Positions 9,338 through 20,607 of a stretch of DNA of 64,000 nt are shown here, one piece after another. Made by a program: the position numbers and the translations under genes. Where the stretch lies: NCBI GenBank assembly GCA_963711725.1, contig CAVQFO010000028.1:93679-157678 (forward strand). Reading direction: 5' to 3'. Source of the DNA: CAVQFO01 sp963711725. Its GTDB lineage: Bacteria; Pseudomonadota; Gammaproteobacteria; Nitrococcales; Aquisalimonadaceae. Below the pieces are notes generated by a model. The model saw only the letters and a program-made list of their open reading frames with translations. It searched no databases and was not told the DNA's origin. Each line of letters begins with the position of its first letter. Positions within the stretch are counted from its first letter, which is position 1.

Positions 9338-9466
9338 TCCCCCTCTCCCGCCAGGGGCGAGGGGAACAAGCAACACTGTGTTCGTCCTCAATTTCGAATT
9401 ACGCGAGGCCGGGCCCGGTTCACACCCCCCTCTCCCCAACGTGGGAGCGGGGCCGGGGGAGAGGGG
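9338..9466. repeat. Two CCCCTCTCCC-type palindromes
   Basis: Upstream of glnE two short inverted repeats share the words CCCCTCTCCC and GGGAGAGGGG: one at about 9338-9365, and one with 11-bp arms at 9427-9437 and 9456-9466. This purine/pyrimidine-rich palindrome type is scattered between genes in many high-GC proteobacteria. No gene is seen in 9283-9472. Confidence 0.6.
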
Positions 9467-9472
9467 CATAAG

Positions 9473-9503
9473 CAAAAAAAGCCCCGCGCGAGGCGGGGCT
9501 TTC
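9473..9503 (-). terminator. Rho-independent terminator of groESL
   Basis: Read on the minus strand, an 8-bp GC-rich stem (9480-9487 pairing with 9493-9500) is followed by a run of seven T. It begins about 30 bp after the groEL stop codon. Confidence 0.85.
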
Positions 9504-9531
9504 GTTACCACTCGGTGGGAGCGGGGGCTGC

Positions 9532-11184
<1,653 letters not shown>

Positions 11185-11232
11185 TGTCTATTTCCTCTGA
11201 AATCTGTTGTTGCTTAACCGGTAGGGGCTGGA

Positions 11233-11523
11233 TCAGCCTTCCAGGACGGCCATGATGTCGTCCTCGCGCATCACGAGGAGGTCTTCGCCGTCCATCTTGA
11301 CCTCGGTGCCGGAATACTTGCCGAACAGCACCGTGTCGCCGACCTTCACGTCCAGCTTGCGGACTTCGCCGTTGTCCTGGATCTTGCCGTTGCCCACGGC
11401 CACGACCTCGCCGCGGATGGGCTTCTCGGCCGCCGAATCGGGGATCACGATGCCACCCGGGGAGGTGCGCTCTTCTTCCATACGCTTGATGACCACGCGA
11501 TCATGCAAAGGACGAATTTTCAT
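11233..11523 (-). CDS. groES: Co-chaperonin GroES
   Basis: Predicted 96-residue GroES, the heptameric lid of the GroEL ring. MKIRPLHDRVVIKR at the start, the mobile loop with SPGGIVIP around residues 21-28, and the conserved C-terminal DDIMAVLEG are all present. It is first in the groES-groEL operon and begins 53 bp downstream of the CIRCE operator. Confidence 0.97.
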   Translation of the reverse strand: MKIRPLHDRVVIKRMEEERTSPGGIVIPDSAAEKPIRGEVVAVGNGKIQDNGEVRKLDVKVGDTVLFGKYSGTEVKMDGEDLLVMREDDIMAVLEG

Positions 11524-11575
11524 CAGGTCTCTCTCCCAGAGATTGTTTGAAAGGTGATGCCTCAGACTGAGATTG

Positions 11576-11602
11576 TTAGCACTCGCCTTTGGTGAGTGCT
11601 AA
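11576..11602 (-). promoter_or_regulatory. CIRCE operator (HrcA site) upstream of groESL
   Basis: A perfect TTAGCACTC arm (11576-11584) and its exact reverse complement GAGTGCTAA (11594-11602) are separated by 9 bp, which is the canonical CIRCE element bound by the repressor HrcA. It overlaps the last base of the predicted -10 box and covers the expected transcription start. This predicts heat-inducible derepression of groESL. hrcA itself is not in the window. Confidence 0.96.
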
Positions 11603-11630
11603 TGATAGCCACACGCATAAAAAGAGTCAA
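11602..11630 (-). promoter_or_regulatory. Sigma70-like promoter of groESL
   Basis: On the minus strand, TTGACT (11625-11630) and TATCAT (11602-11607) are separated by 17 bp, close to the sigma70 consensus. The CIRCE element begins at the -10 box, so HrcA binding would block transcription initiation. Confidence 0.8.
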
Positions 11631-11824
11631 GCACTGCCTGAACAGGCGGTCGGTCTCGAGCCGATTAAGACAGGGCAGCGCGGCGACGCTCTCGCGCTCC
11701 GCGGCCGGCATTGTGATCGCGGACGCAGACGGTGCCCGCGATATTGGGCTATGAGTGATACAATTCAACGGCCCCGAATCGGCGGGACCGACCGCGCCGA
11801 GCCCTAGGCGGAGGAGACCACGGA

Positions 11825-12166
11825 ATGGCCGATCAACACCTGATAGCGCTATCCACCTGCCCCAGCCCCGAACTTGCCGAACGCATCGCCGAGGCCCTGG
11901 TGCAGCGGGGCTGCGCCGCCTGCGTGAACATGGTGCCGGGCATGACCTCGGTCTATCGCTGGAAGGGCGAGGTCTGCCGGGATGCGGAGACCCTGCTCAT
12001 CATGAAAACCACCGCGACGGCCTACCCGGCGCTGGAATCCACGGTGATGGAGCTGCACACCGAAGAACTTCCCGAGCTGATTACGGTCCCAATCACCGGC
12101 GGCCTGCCCGGTTACCTCGCCTGGGTATCCGAACAGACGGCAAGCGCCGCCCGCCGCGACCGATAA
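11825..12166 (+). CDS. cutA: Divalent-cation tolerance protein CutA
   Basis: Predicted 113-residue trimeric CutA1 protein. The family pattern is clear: ALSTCPS near the start, GCAACVNMVPGMTSVYRWKG in the middle, and the conserved ELHTEELPELITVPI stretch. A good ribosome site (GGAGG at 11811) precedes ATG 11825. The dsbD gene starts 22 bp downstream, the same cutA-dsbD order as in enterobacteria. CutA is linked to copper tolerance, but its biochemical activity is unsettled. Confidence 0.95.
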   Translation: MADQHLIALSTCPSPELAERIAEALVQRGCAACVNMVPGMTSVYRWKGEVCRDAETLLIMKTTATAYPALESTVMELHTEELPELITVPITGGLPGYLAWVSEQTASAARRDR

Positions 12167-12188
12167 CAACCGACTGAAGACTCGCGCC

Positions 12189-14039
12189 ATGCAATCACGC
12201 CCGTCCGCCCGGATTCGCACATGGCTTTTGGCCTGCCTGATGGCCGCGCTGCCCATTGCAGGCGCGCACGCCGCCGGCAACTTCTTCTCCGACGGCGATC
12301 AGCCTGACCTGCTCCCCGCCGACCAGGCCTTCAGCTACAACGCCGAGATGCCGGGTACGGAACTGGTGGTCGCCCATTTCGACATCGCCGACGGCTACTA
12401 TCTCTATAAGAGCCGCATGTCCTTCAAACTGGCCGGTGGCGACAATCGCATCCTCGGCGTGCGCATGCCCGACGGCGACGAGAAGGACGATCCCAACTTC
12501 GGCCGCCTGTTCGTGTTCCACCACCAGGCCGACGTCTATATACGCCTCGCCAAACCCGCGCCGAAGGGCGTAACGCTGGTTGCCCACTACCAGGGCTGTG
12601 CCGATGCGGGCGTGTGTTACCCGCCCATCACCAAGCAGTTCGCTGTCGCGCCCAGCAGCAACGAGCCGGGCCTGCGCAACCAGCCCCCCGGCCCGGAGGC
12701 GGCGGCACCGCCCCCCGGCGATGAATTCGGGCGCCTGAGCGCGTTGCTGCAAGGCAGCTCCACGCCCCTGATCCTGCTGGGCTTCTTCGCCGCCGGCCTG
12801 CTGCTGGCGTTCAGCGCCTGCATGTACCCGATGATTCCCATTCTGTCGGGCATCATCGCCGGCGACGGCCATCGGCGCAGCGGCCGGCGCGCCTTCCTGC
12901 TTTCCCTGATCTACGTGGAGAGCACCGCACTGACCTATGCCGTGGCGGGTGCCGCCGCCGGCGTCAGCGGCGAGGCGATCCAGGCGGATCTGCAAGGGCC
13001 CTGGGTACTGGGCGGGTTCGCCGCCCTGTTCGTGGTGCTTTCGCTGTCCATGTTCGGTCTCTACACCCTGCAGATGCCCGCCGCCGTACAGACCCGTCTG
13101 GACAACCTCTCCCGCAAACAGCGCGGCGGGAGCTTCCTGGGCGCCGCCATCATGGGCGCGCTTTCGGCGCTGATCGTCAGCGCCTGCTCCGGACCGGCGC
13201 TGGTGGCCGCATTGGCGTTCATCGCAAAGACCGGCGACCCCTGGATGGGCGGTCTTGCGCTATTCGCCCTGGCCAACGGCATGGGCGTCCCCCTGCTGGC
13301 CATCGGCACGGCCGCGGGCCGCTGGCTACCGAAGTCCGGCCCCTGGATGAATCGGGTCAAGCCATTGTTCGGCCTGGTATTCCTGGGTGTTGCGCTGATT
13401 ATTGTAGAGCGCCTGATCCCCGGCCCCGTTGCCCTGGGGCTATGGGGGGTGCTGCTGCTGAGCACGGCCGTCTATCTCGGGGCGTTCCGCGCCTTGCCGG
13501 AAAACGCCGGGCGGCTTCTGCACGTGGAAAAGGTTCTGGCGGTGGCGATCCTGCTATGGGGCGCGCTGCTGATCGTGGGCGCCTCGGCCGGCGGAGACCG
13601 CTTCTGGGAGCCGCTGCACCGGCTGACGAGCATTGCCGCGTCGCCGACCGCGTCCCCGACCCCGCAAGCGCCGGCGTTTCGCAAAGTCGCCAGCCTCGGC
13701 GCCTTGAAAGCGGCCATCAGCCAGGCCGCCGACGAACACCGCACGGCCATGGTGGATGTCTATGCCGACTGGTGCGCCTATTGCGTGCAACTGGATCGGC
13801 AGACCTTCCCCGACCGCATGGTGCGCAACGCCCTTCGCGACAGCGTATTGCTGCGGGTGGACGTCACCGCCATGAACGACGCGGACAAGAAACTGCTGGA
13901 ACAACTGGATGTATTCCTCCCGCCGGCGGTGCTGTTTTACGGCGCCGACGGCCGCGAGCGAAAGAACCTGCGGGTGGTGGGCTTCATGGGTCCGGAGGAT
14001 TTTACCAAACGGGCGCGCCAGGCGCTGAGGGTCAACTGA
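12189..14039 (+). CDS. dsbD: Thiol:disulfide interchange protein DsbD
   Basis: Predicted 616-residue inner-membrane reductant conduit that passes electrons from cytoplasmic thioredoxin to periplasmic DsbC, CcmG-like and TlpA-like partners. A signal peptide (about residues 1-28, ending AHA) leads to the periplasmic alpha domain with redox cysteines in GCADAGVC near 137-143. The eight-helix beta domain has cysteines in SACMYP (near 210) and SACSGP (near 333). The C-terminal thioredoxin domain carries CAYC near 529-532, where E. coli has CVAC. It is coupled to the TlpA-like gene, which starts 3 bp after the stop and may encode a substrate. Confidence 0.95.
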   Translation: MQSRPSARIRTWLLACLMAALPIAGAHAAGNFFSDGDQPDLLPADQAFSYNAEMPGTELVVAHFDIADGYYLYKSRMSFKLAGGDNRILGVRMPDGDEKDDPNFGRLFVFHHQADVYIRLAKPAPKGVTLVAHYQGCADAGVCYPPITKQFAVAPSSNEPGLRNQPPGPEAAAPPPGDEFGRLSALLQGSSTPLILLGFFAAGLLLAFSACMYPMIPILSGIIAGDGHRRSGRRAFLLSLIYVESTALTYAVAGAAAGVSGEAIQADLQGPWVLGGFAALFVVLSLSMFGLYTLQMPAAVQTRLDNLSRKQRGGSFLGAAIMGALSALIVSACSGPALVAALAFIAKTGDPWMGGLALFALANGMGVPLLAIGTAAGRWLPKSGPWMNRVKPLFGLVFLGVALIIVERLIPGPVALGLWGVLLLSTAVYLGAFRALPENAGRLLHVEKVLAVAILLWGALLIVGASAGGDRFWEPLHRLTSIAASPTASPTPQAPAFRKVASLGALKAAISQAADEHRTAMVDVYADWCAYCVQLDRQTFPDRMVRNALRDSVLLRVDVTAMNDADKKLLEQLDVFLPPAVLFYGADGRERKNLRVVGFMGPEDFTKRARQALRVN

Positions 14040-14042
14040 GCC

Positions 14043-14567
14043 ATGCGCCGAGCGAGCCTGACAGGGGTCATCGTTGTTTCTCTGCTCATCGGTGCGGGAC
14101 TGGGCGCTGGCGGACTCTACGGCTACCAGCGGTGGTCCGAGAACCAGGGTACCGACGCCCGGCCGGATTTCTCGCTGCCGGACCTGCAGGGCAAAAAGCA
14201 TGATATCGCCGAATGGGACGGCAAGCTGGTGGTCCTCAACTTCTGGGCCAGTTGGTGCCCACCCTGCGTCCGCGAAATCCCCATGTTCGTGGACCTGCAG
14301 AAACAATACGGCGATCGCGGCCTTCAGTTCATCGGCGTTGCCGTCGACCGCCACGACGCCGCCCAGTCCTTCGTCAAGGAAAAAGGCGTCAATTACCCCA
14401 TTCTTCAGGGCATGCAAAGCGCCATGGAGGTGGGCGCTCTCTACGGCAATGACGCCGGCACGCTGCCCTATACCGTGGTCATCAACCAGCATGGCCGGAT
14501 CGTGACGACGTTCTCCCAGGAAGTGCATCGCAAGCTGATAGAATCGGTGATCCAAAATCACCTCTGA
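14043..14567 (+). CDS. Membrane-anchored TlpA-like thioredoxin
   Basis: Predicted 174-residue periplasmic thiol:disulfide oxidoreductase. An uncleaved N-terminal membrane anchor (about residues 6-28) is followed by a thioredoxin fold. The active site WCPPC is near residues 71-75, and the cis-proline loop is TLPYTVVI. The WCPPC site is typical of the TlpA/ResA/CcmG group, which reduces apocytochrome c or other periplasmic cysteines. It lies 3 bp after dsbD, the likely electron source. No cytochrome maturation gene is nearby, so the partner is unknown. Confidence 0.88.
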   Translation: MRRASLTGVIVVSLLIGAGLGAGGLYGYQRWSENQGTDARPDFSLPDLQGKKHDIAEWDGKLVVLNFWASWCPPCVREIPMFVDLQKQYGDRGLQFIGVAVDRHDAAQSFVKEKGVNYPILQGMQSAMEVGALYGNDAGTLPYTVVINQHGRIVTTFSQEVHRKLIESVIQNHL

Positions 14568-14829
14568 CGAGGCTGACCACCGAAAGATTGGCGCCAAACT
14601 GCGGCGATCTCCCGAAAAACGCAGGGGATCTGGACAACAAGCCGCACATCCGTCAGAATCGTGCCCCGTCGCAAACGGATCACCGTTTCCCGTTGCGCGC
14701 GCACCAAATAACCGTGACTTCCCACATACAGGGCCCCGGGAGCCGGGCCGGCGCGGCCAACAGCCTCTGCCCCATCGGCGTATCCCAAGAGGGCGTCACG
14801 GAACCGAAGCGGAACCCAAAGAGTCCGAT

Positions 14830-15279
14830 ATGCCCAAAATTCTGGTCATCAACGGTCCCAACCTCAATCTGCTGGGCAAGCGGGAACCCGGCGTCTACGG
14901 CAGCGAATCGCTGGCCGATATAGAACAGACGCTGACCCGACTGGCCGGCGATCAGGGCGTAGACCTGGCGTGCTACCAGAGCAACGACGAGGGCGCCCTG
15001 GTGAACCGCATTCAGGCCGCGGCCTGCGACGGCACCGACTTCATCATCATCAATCCGGCGGCCTACACCCATACAAGCGTGGCGCTGCGCGACGCCCTGT
15101 TGGCCGTGGCTCTGCCGTTCGTCGAAGTTCATCTGTCCAACGTGCACGCGCGGGAGACCTTTCGCCGGAACTCCTACCTGTCAGACGTGGCACTGGGCGT
15201 CATTACCGGTTTCGGATCGCAGGGCTACCAGTTCGCACTGAGCGCCGCCCTGCGCCATCTCGGCCTAAACAAAGGATAA
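14830..15279 (+). CDS. aroQ: Type II 3-dehydroquinate dehydratase
   Basis: Predicted 149-residue dodecameric enzyme converting 3-dehydroquinate to 3-dehydroshikimate in the shikimate pathway. The signature NGPNLNLLGKREPGVYG at the N-terminus contains the catalytic Tyr and the Arg of the lid. INPAAYTHTSVALRDAL, EVHLSNVHARE and the late GFGSQGY segment complete the family pattern. It is followed 5 bp later by accB, the usual aroQ-accB-accC order. The 262 bp upstream (14568-14829) contain no convincing gene. Confidence 0.96.
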   Translation: MPKILVINGPNLNLLGKREPGVYGSESLADIEQTLTRLAGDQGVDLACYQSNDEGALVNRIQAAACDGTDFIIINPAAYTHTSVALRDALLAVALPFVEVHLSNVHARETFRRNSYLSDVALGVITGFGSQGYQFALSAALRHLGLNKG

Positions 15280-15284
15280 GTCCC

Positions 15285-15743
15285 ATGGATATTCGCAAGA
15301 TCAAGCGCCTGATCGAGTTGCTGGAGGAATCCGGCGTCAACGAGATCGAAATCAAGGAGGGTGAAGAGTCCGTCCGCATCAACCGCGGCGGATCCGGGGC
15401 CGGCGGCCACGCCCCCGCGCCCATGCCCCAGACCATCGTTCAGCCCGCGCCGCAGGCCGCCGCCGCGCCCGCCCCCGAGCCGGCGGAAGCCGCCGACCAG
15501 ATCCCGGCGGGACACGCTGTGCGCTCGCCCATGGTGGGCACCTACTACAGCGCTCCTTCTCCCGGCGCCAAAGCCTTCGTCGAGGTCGGCCAACGGGTCA
15601 AGGCCGGCGACACGCTGTGCATCATCGAAGCCATGAAGATGATGAACCAGATCGAATCGGACAAGGACGGGGTCGTCGCCGCCATCCTGGTGGAAAACGG
15701 CCAGCCCGTGGAATTCGATCAGCCGCTGTTCGTTATCGAGTAA
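15285..15743 (+). CDS. accB: Biotin carboxyl carrier protein of acetyl-CoA carboxylase
   Basis: Predicted 152-residue carrier subunit. An N-terminal helical region (about 1-35) is joined through an Ala/Pro-rich linker (about 40-75) to the biotinyl domain. The lysine in EAMKMMNQ near residue 117 is the biotin attachment site, and the thumb-type segment SPMVGTYY is present. It delivers carboxybiotin from AccC to the carboxyltransferase in the first step of fatty-acid synthesis. accC follows after 33 bp. Confidence 0.96.
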   Translation: MDIRKIKRLIELLEESGVNEIEIKEGEESVRINRGGSGAGGHAPAPMPQTIVQPAPQAAAAPAPEPAEAADQIPAGHAVRSPMVGTYYSAPSPGAKAFVEVGQRVKAGDTLCIIEAMKMMNQIESDKDGVVAAILVENGQPVEFDQPLFVIE

Positions 15744-15776
15744 CGGCTCACCTCACACGGGAACAACGGAATCGCC

Positions 15777-17120
<1,344 letters not shown>

Positions 17121-17138
17121 GGCTGGCAACGAGCGGCA

Positions 17139-17207
17139 TTCGCGGCGATGAGCGCCGCTCCTACAAAGGGAGACATTCCCCGTAGGAGCGGCGTTCATCG
17201 CCGCGAA
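17139..17207. repeat. Inverted REP pair (BIME-like)
   Basis: Arms at 17139-17164 and 17182-17207 are inverted copies of the same 26-bp unit as at 4869, differing at one base of the core (GAGCG versus GAACG). They lie just after accC, in the junction with convergent sat. Confidence 0.85.
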
Positions 17208-17225
17208 CTCCACCCCCAGAAAGCA

Positions 17226-17256
17226 AAAGGGCGAGCCGGTTGGCTCGCCCTTTTTT
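17226..17256 (+). terminator. Rho-independent terminator between accC and sat
   Basis: A perfect 9-bp stem (17229-17237 with 17242-17250) with a GGTT loop is followed by six T on the plus strand. Four A before the stem give a weaker T-run on the minus strand. It can end accC transcripts and may also serve sat. Confidence 0.88.
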
Positions 17257-17270
17257 AGGGTATTCGGCTG

Positions 17271-17339
17271 TTCGCGGTCGACACGACCGCTCCTACAGGT
17301 AGTTCAATTTGCCGTAGGAGCGGTCGTGTCGACCGCGAA
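17271..17339. repeat. Inverted REP pair, second sequence type
   Basis: Arms 17271-17296 and 17314-17339 are perfect 26-bp reverse complements with the GTCGACACGAC core, around a 17-bp AT-richer spacer. The junction thus carries both REP types on either side of the terminator. Confidence 0.85.
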
Positions 17340-17362
17340 AATCCACAAAATGCAGAAGACGC

Positions 17363-18578
17363 CTACCGGGCCGAATGCCCGCTCAGCTTGACCTCCACCT
17401 TCTCGTGGTCGGCCAGGCCTTCGTAATACTCCCGCAGGATCGCCAGCACTTCCGGCCGGCTGAAATGCTCCGGCACGTCATCGCCTTCGGAGAGCAGCTT
17501 GCGCAGCTTGCTGCCGGACAGCAGCAGCCGGTCCTTCGCCTCGTGAGGACAGGTGCGCATGGAGGCCATGCCTTCGCAGCGGTCGCACCAGAAGGTCCAG
17601 TCGATCTTGAGCGGGCGGGTCTCCAGGGAGCCCGCCGGGATTTCATCGAAGATGTGCTGAGCGTCGAAGGGGCCGTAGTAATCTCCGACACCGGCGTGGT
17701 CGCGTCCCACGATCAAATGGGAGCAGCCGTAGTTCTGGCGGAACACGGCGTGCAGCAAGGCCTCGCGGGGACCGGCATAGCGCATGTCCAGCGGGTAGCC
17801 GGCCTGGACCACGGTGTCCGGCACGAAGTAATTTTCCACCAGGGTGCCGATGGCTTTGGTGCGCACCTCGGCGGGAATATCGCCGGGCTTGAGCTTGCCC
17901 AGCAGGGAGTGCACCAACACGCCGTCGCAGGTCTCGATGGCGATCTTGGCGAGGTATTCATGGGAACGGTGCATGGGGTTGCGGGTCTGGAAGGCGGCCA
18001 CGGTGCTCCAGCCCTTTTCCTGGAACAGCGCCCGAGTCTCGGCCGGGGTCAGGAACAGGCCCGGATACTCGTCGGGGAAGTCGCCCTGGCTCAACACTTT
18101 CACCGGACCGGCCAGGTTCACATCGCCCTGAGCCATGACCATCTGCACGCCCGGGTGGTCGTGGTCACTGGTGCGGAACACGCTCTCGCACTCGTGACCC
18201 CGGTCGATAGCGTATCTCTCGCGCACGGTCATGGTGGCCATCAGCTCGCCGGACTCGGTGATCAGCGCCACGTCGGCGCCGTCGTCGATACCATCGGCGG
18301 TCGCCTTGTCCGTGGACAGCGTGATCGGGATCGGCCAGAACAGCCCGTCGGCGGTCTGCATGCGATCGCATACGGAACGCCAGTCCGCCTCGCCCATGAA
18401 GCCGTCCAGCGGCGTGAAGCCGCCGATGCCCAACATGATCAGATCGCCCGCCTCCCGGGAGCTGATGCGGACCTGGGGCAGTGAGCTCGGCCCGCGCTCG
18501 CTCGGCCGCCAGGGCTTCGCCTTCAAGAAGAAGCGGCTTGAGTGCGCCGCCACCGTGGGGATTGACCAGTTGGGACAT
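17363..18578 (-). pseudogene. sat: Sulfate adenylyltransferase (ATP sulfurylase), frameshifted near its start
   Basis: Homohexameric-type ATP sulfurylase that interconverts sulfate+ATP and APS+PPi, in assimilation or, in sulfur oxidisers, in reverse for energy. The QTRNPMHRSHEYL motif near residue 196 and the VGRDHAGVGDYYGP motif are intact. The natural start is ATG 18578 (MSQLVNPHGGG), but that frame leaves the coding frame after about 32 codons. One base too many at about 18482-18485 separates RARAE from LPQVRISSREAG. With the base removed the product would be about 404 residues, the family length. The body is otherwise undamaged, so a sequencing error is more likely than a dead gene. Confidence 0.9.
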
Positions 18579-18996
18579 GAATTCGATTCCTCTTCGTTGC
18601 ACTCGCCGGAACATCCGGAAACGGCTGCCGACGACCTGATTGAGCGTCGCTACTTGATCCGGACCCCGACGGGCCCCATCAAAACGGCATTCCTGAGCGG
18701 TTCAAGAGGTCTCGCCGGACCCGGGAAAGCCCGAGGTTTTGGCAGTCGGGCACGGGCAGTCCCAGAAGATGCCGTGACCTGCGTTGCCCGTCGGCCATAC
18801 GACCCGACACCTTACCAAGACGGCCCCGGGGCCGTCGAAATCTGGCCAGACCTCTTGAACGACCAAGAAGCATAACGCGAATCGCCCGGCCGTTTTAGAT
18901 CGTTGCACGATAACGATATGAACAGCCTTGAAGTATCGGGCCGGTATCAGTCTAATAGGCCCCGCCATAGAGCCAGGACACAGGGAGAGCCAGCAA
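18579..18996. other. Divergent intergenic region with 13-bp inverted repeats
   Basis: This 418-bp region separates sat from the divergent YfaZ-like gene, and no convincing gene is seen in it. A 13-bp perfect inverted repeat, starting GTTCAAGAGG, lies at 18700-18712 and 18848-18860. The match extends imperfectly inward to about 21 bp, bracketing some 160 bp. It could be a decayed element; no promoter could be assigned with confidence. Confidence 0.4.
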
Positions 18997-19566
18997 ATGA
19001 TCCGCCGTATTGTTTTGGGAACCATCCTCACGACTACCGTTTTCGCCGCCAACGCCACGGACCTCGGCGTCGCGCTCAACAACGACATGGCGGAAGTGAC
19101 TCTGCGGACCCAGCGCACCGGTACCCAGGTGCAGGGCGCGGAGGCCGGCGCCGGTGTTCTCTTCAATCAGGACAACGATCTGGTGGGTTCCGCCCTGTTC
19201 CACGTGACCAACGACAACGGTCAGCGCTGGCAGCCGTTGATTCTGGGCGTGGGGCTGAAGGGCTATGGCATCCACCTGGATAATGCGGACAAGAACATCG
19301 GCGCGCTGGGCCTGGGTGGCTCCGCCAAAATCGGAATCCCCGCACACTTGCCCATGGATGTTTATCTGGCCGCGCATTACGCGCCGGACATCCTGTCCTC
19401 GGGCGACGGCAAGAGCGTGACGGAAGCGCTGGCCCGCTACGAGCTGGGGATCACCAAGGGCGCCACGGCGTTCGTGGGCTATCGGCTGCTGCGCGTGGAC
19501 CTCAAGCACCACTCCGCGCACAAGGTGGATGATTCATTCCACCTGGGGCTGAAGCTGACGTTCTGA
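18997..19566 (+). CDS. YfaZ-like outer-membrane beta-barrel protein
   Basis: Predicted 189-residue secreted protein. A signal peptide (about residues 1-20, ending ANA) is followed by alternating beta-strand sequence ending in Phe (LGLKLTF), the typical BAM recognition end of outer-membrane barrels. The pattern resembles the YfaZ family of small porin-like proteins, whose substrate is unknown. ATG 18997, preceded by GGGAGA, is preferred over upstream starts because the signal peptide begins there. Confidence 0.7.
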   Translation: MIRRIVLGTILTTTVFAANATDLGVALNNDMAEVTLRTQRTGTQVQGAEAGAGVLFNQDNDLVGSALFHVTNDNGQRWQPLILGVGLKGYGIHLDNADKNIGALGLGGSAKIGIPAHLPMDVYLAAHYAPDILSSGDGKSVTEALARYELGITKGATAFVGYRLLRVDLKHHSAHKVDDSFHLGLKLTF

Positions 19567-19573
19567 ATTCCCA

Positions 19574-19642
19574 TTCGCGCCAGCCACGACCGCTCCGACG
19601 GATGCTCGACTGAGACGCAGGAGCGGTTGTGCCAACCGCGGA
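19574..19642. repeat. Degenerate REP pair
   Basis: CACGACCGCTCC and, inverted, GGAGCGGTTGTGCCAACCGCGG resemble the second REP type but carry several changes. The copy sits between two convergent genes, like the intact pairs. Confidence 0.5.
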
Positions 19643-19656
19643 CACGCCTTGCCGTA

Positions 19657-20445
19657 CTAGCCGACAAGCAGCCGCACGCCCACGATCGCCAGGAACACCG
19701 CAAAGCCTCTCTTCAACGCCTTGGCCGGCAACCGGTGCGCCAGTTTCGCGCCCACCGGCGCCATCAGGAAGCCCGTCACGGCGATGCCGGCCGCCGCGGG
19801 CCAGTAAACAAAACCGGTGCTGTAGGCGGGCAGATCCGGATTGCCCCACCCGGTCCAGATGAAGCCCGCCGCGCCTGAAAGCGCGATGGGCAGCCCGCAG
19901 GCGGCCGAGGTGCCCACCGCCTTGCGCATCTCCGTGCCGCACCAGGACAAGTAAGGAACCGTCAGGCTGCCGCCGCCGATGCCGATCAAGGCCGAGATGG
20001 TCCCGATCACGAATCCCGCGACCCCCAAGCCCAAGGGCCCCGGCAGCCCCCGATGGGCGTCCGGCAGGAGTTGCAGCGCCATCTGCACGGAGACCAGCAG
20101 CAGGAACACCGCGAACACCGTCTTCAGGGTCTCCGAGGACAACATGTCCGCGACCTGCGCGCCCAGCAGCGCGCCGATGACAATGCCGGCCACAAGCCGC
20201 CAGAACACCGGCCACATGATGCCGCCCCGGCTGTTGTGGGCCCGCACCGAGGAGATCGCGTTGACCACGATGATCGCCAGAGACGTGCCCACTGCCATGT
20301 GCGCGAATATCGCATCCGGCATGCCCTGCGCCTTGAACATGAACAGCAGCACCGGCACGATGACGATGCCGCCACCGACGCCGAACAAGCCGGAAACCAG
20401 GCCGGCGCACACACCGGCGAGAAGATAGTAGACAATTGCGGTCAT
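19657..20445 (-). CDS. TauE/SafE-family membrane permease
   Basis: Predicted 262-residue inner-membrane protein with about eight hydrophobic segments. It has the two-fold repeat of the TauE/SafE (DUF81) family: GLFGVGGGIVIVPVL near residue 19 and LIGIGGGSLTVPYLS near 150. Characterised members export sulfite, sulfoacetate or related anions. The nearby sat makes a sulfur link tempting but unproven. ATG 20445 is chosen because the upstream extension is polar and the first membrane segment starts right after it. Confidence 0.88.
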   Translation of the reverse strand: MTAIVYYLLAGVCAGLVSGLFGVGGGIVIVPVLLFMFKAQGMPDAIFAHMAVGTSLAIIVVNAISSVRAHNSRGGIMWPVFWRLVAGIVIGALLGAQVADMLSSETLKTVFAVFLLLVSVQMALQLLPDAHRGLPGPLGLGVAGFVIGTISALIGIGGGSLTVPYLSWCGTEMRKAVGTSAACGLPIALSGAAGFIWTGWGNPDLPAYSTGFVYWPAAAGIAVTGFLMAPVGAKLAHRLPAKALKRGFAVFLAIVGVRLLVG

Positions 20446-20607
20446 GAGGCCCTCCGAGCGCCACAAGGTACCGCATTCCGCGCTCCGTGACATTGATTGG
20501 CGGCGATCGCGGCCTCACCCCAATCCCGGGGAAGCGCTTCGGACTTCCTGCACGGCGGCGCGTAGAATGCCCAACAACAAGCCGAGCTGAAGAGCGAGCG
20601 AGAGGCC

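Noticed and set aside
6490..9471. A nearly 1000-codon open frame on the plus strand opposite glnE (others oppose asnB, groEL, rpoD and accC).
   Set aside because: Its translation is a His/Gln/Arg-rich shadow with no domain, caused by high GC keeping antisense frames open. The minus-strand glnE is unmistakable.
17363..18553. The sat frame starting at 18553 as a complete alternative protein.
   Set aside because: Its first 22 residues match nothing, whereas the other frame upstream gives a normal Sat N-terminus, so a frameshift explains the data better.
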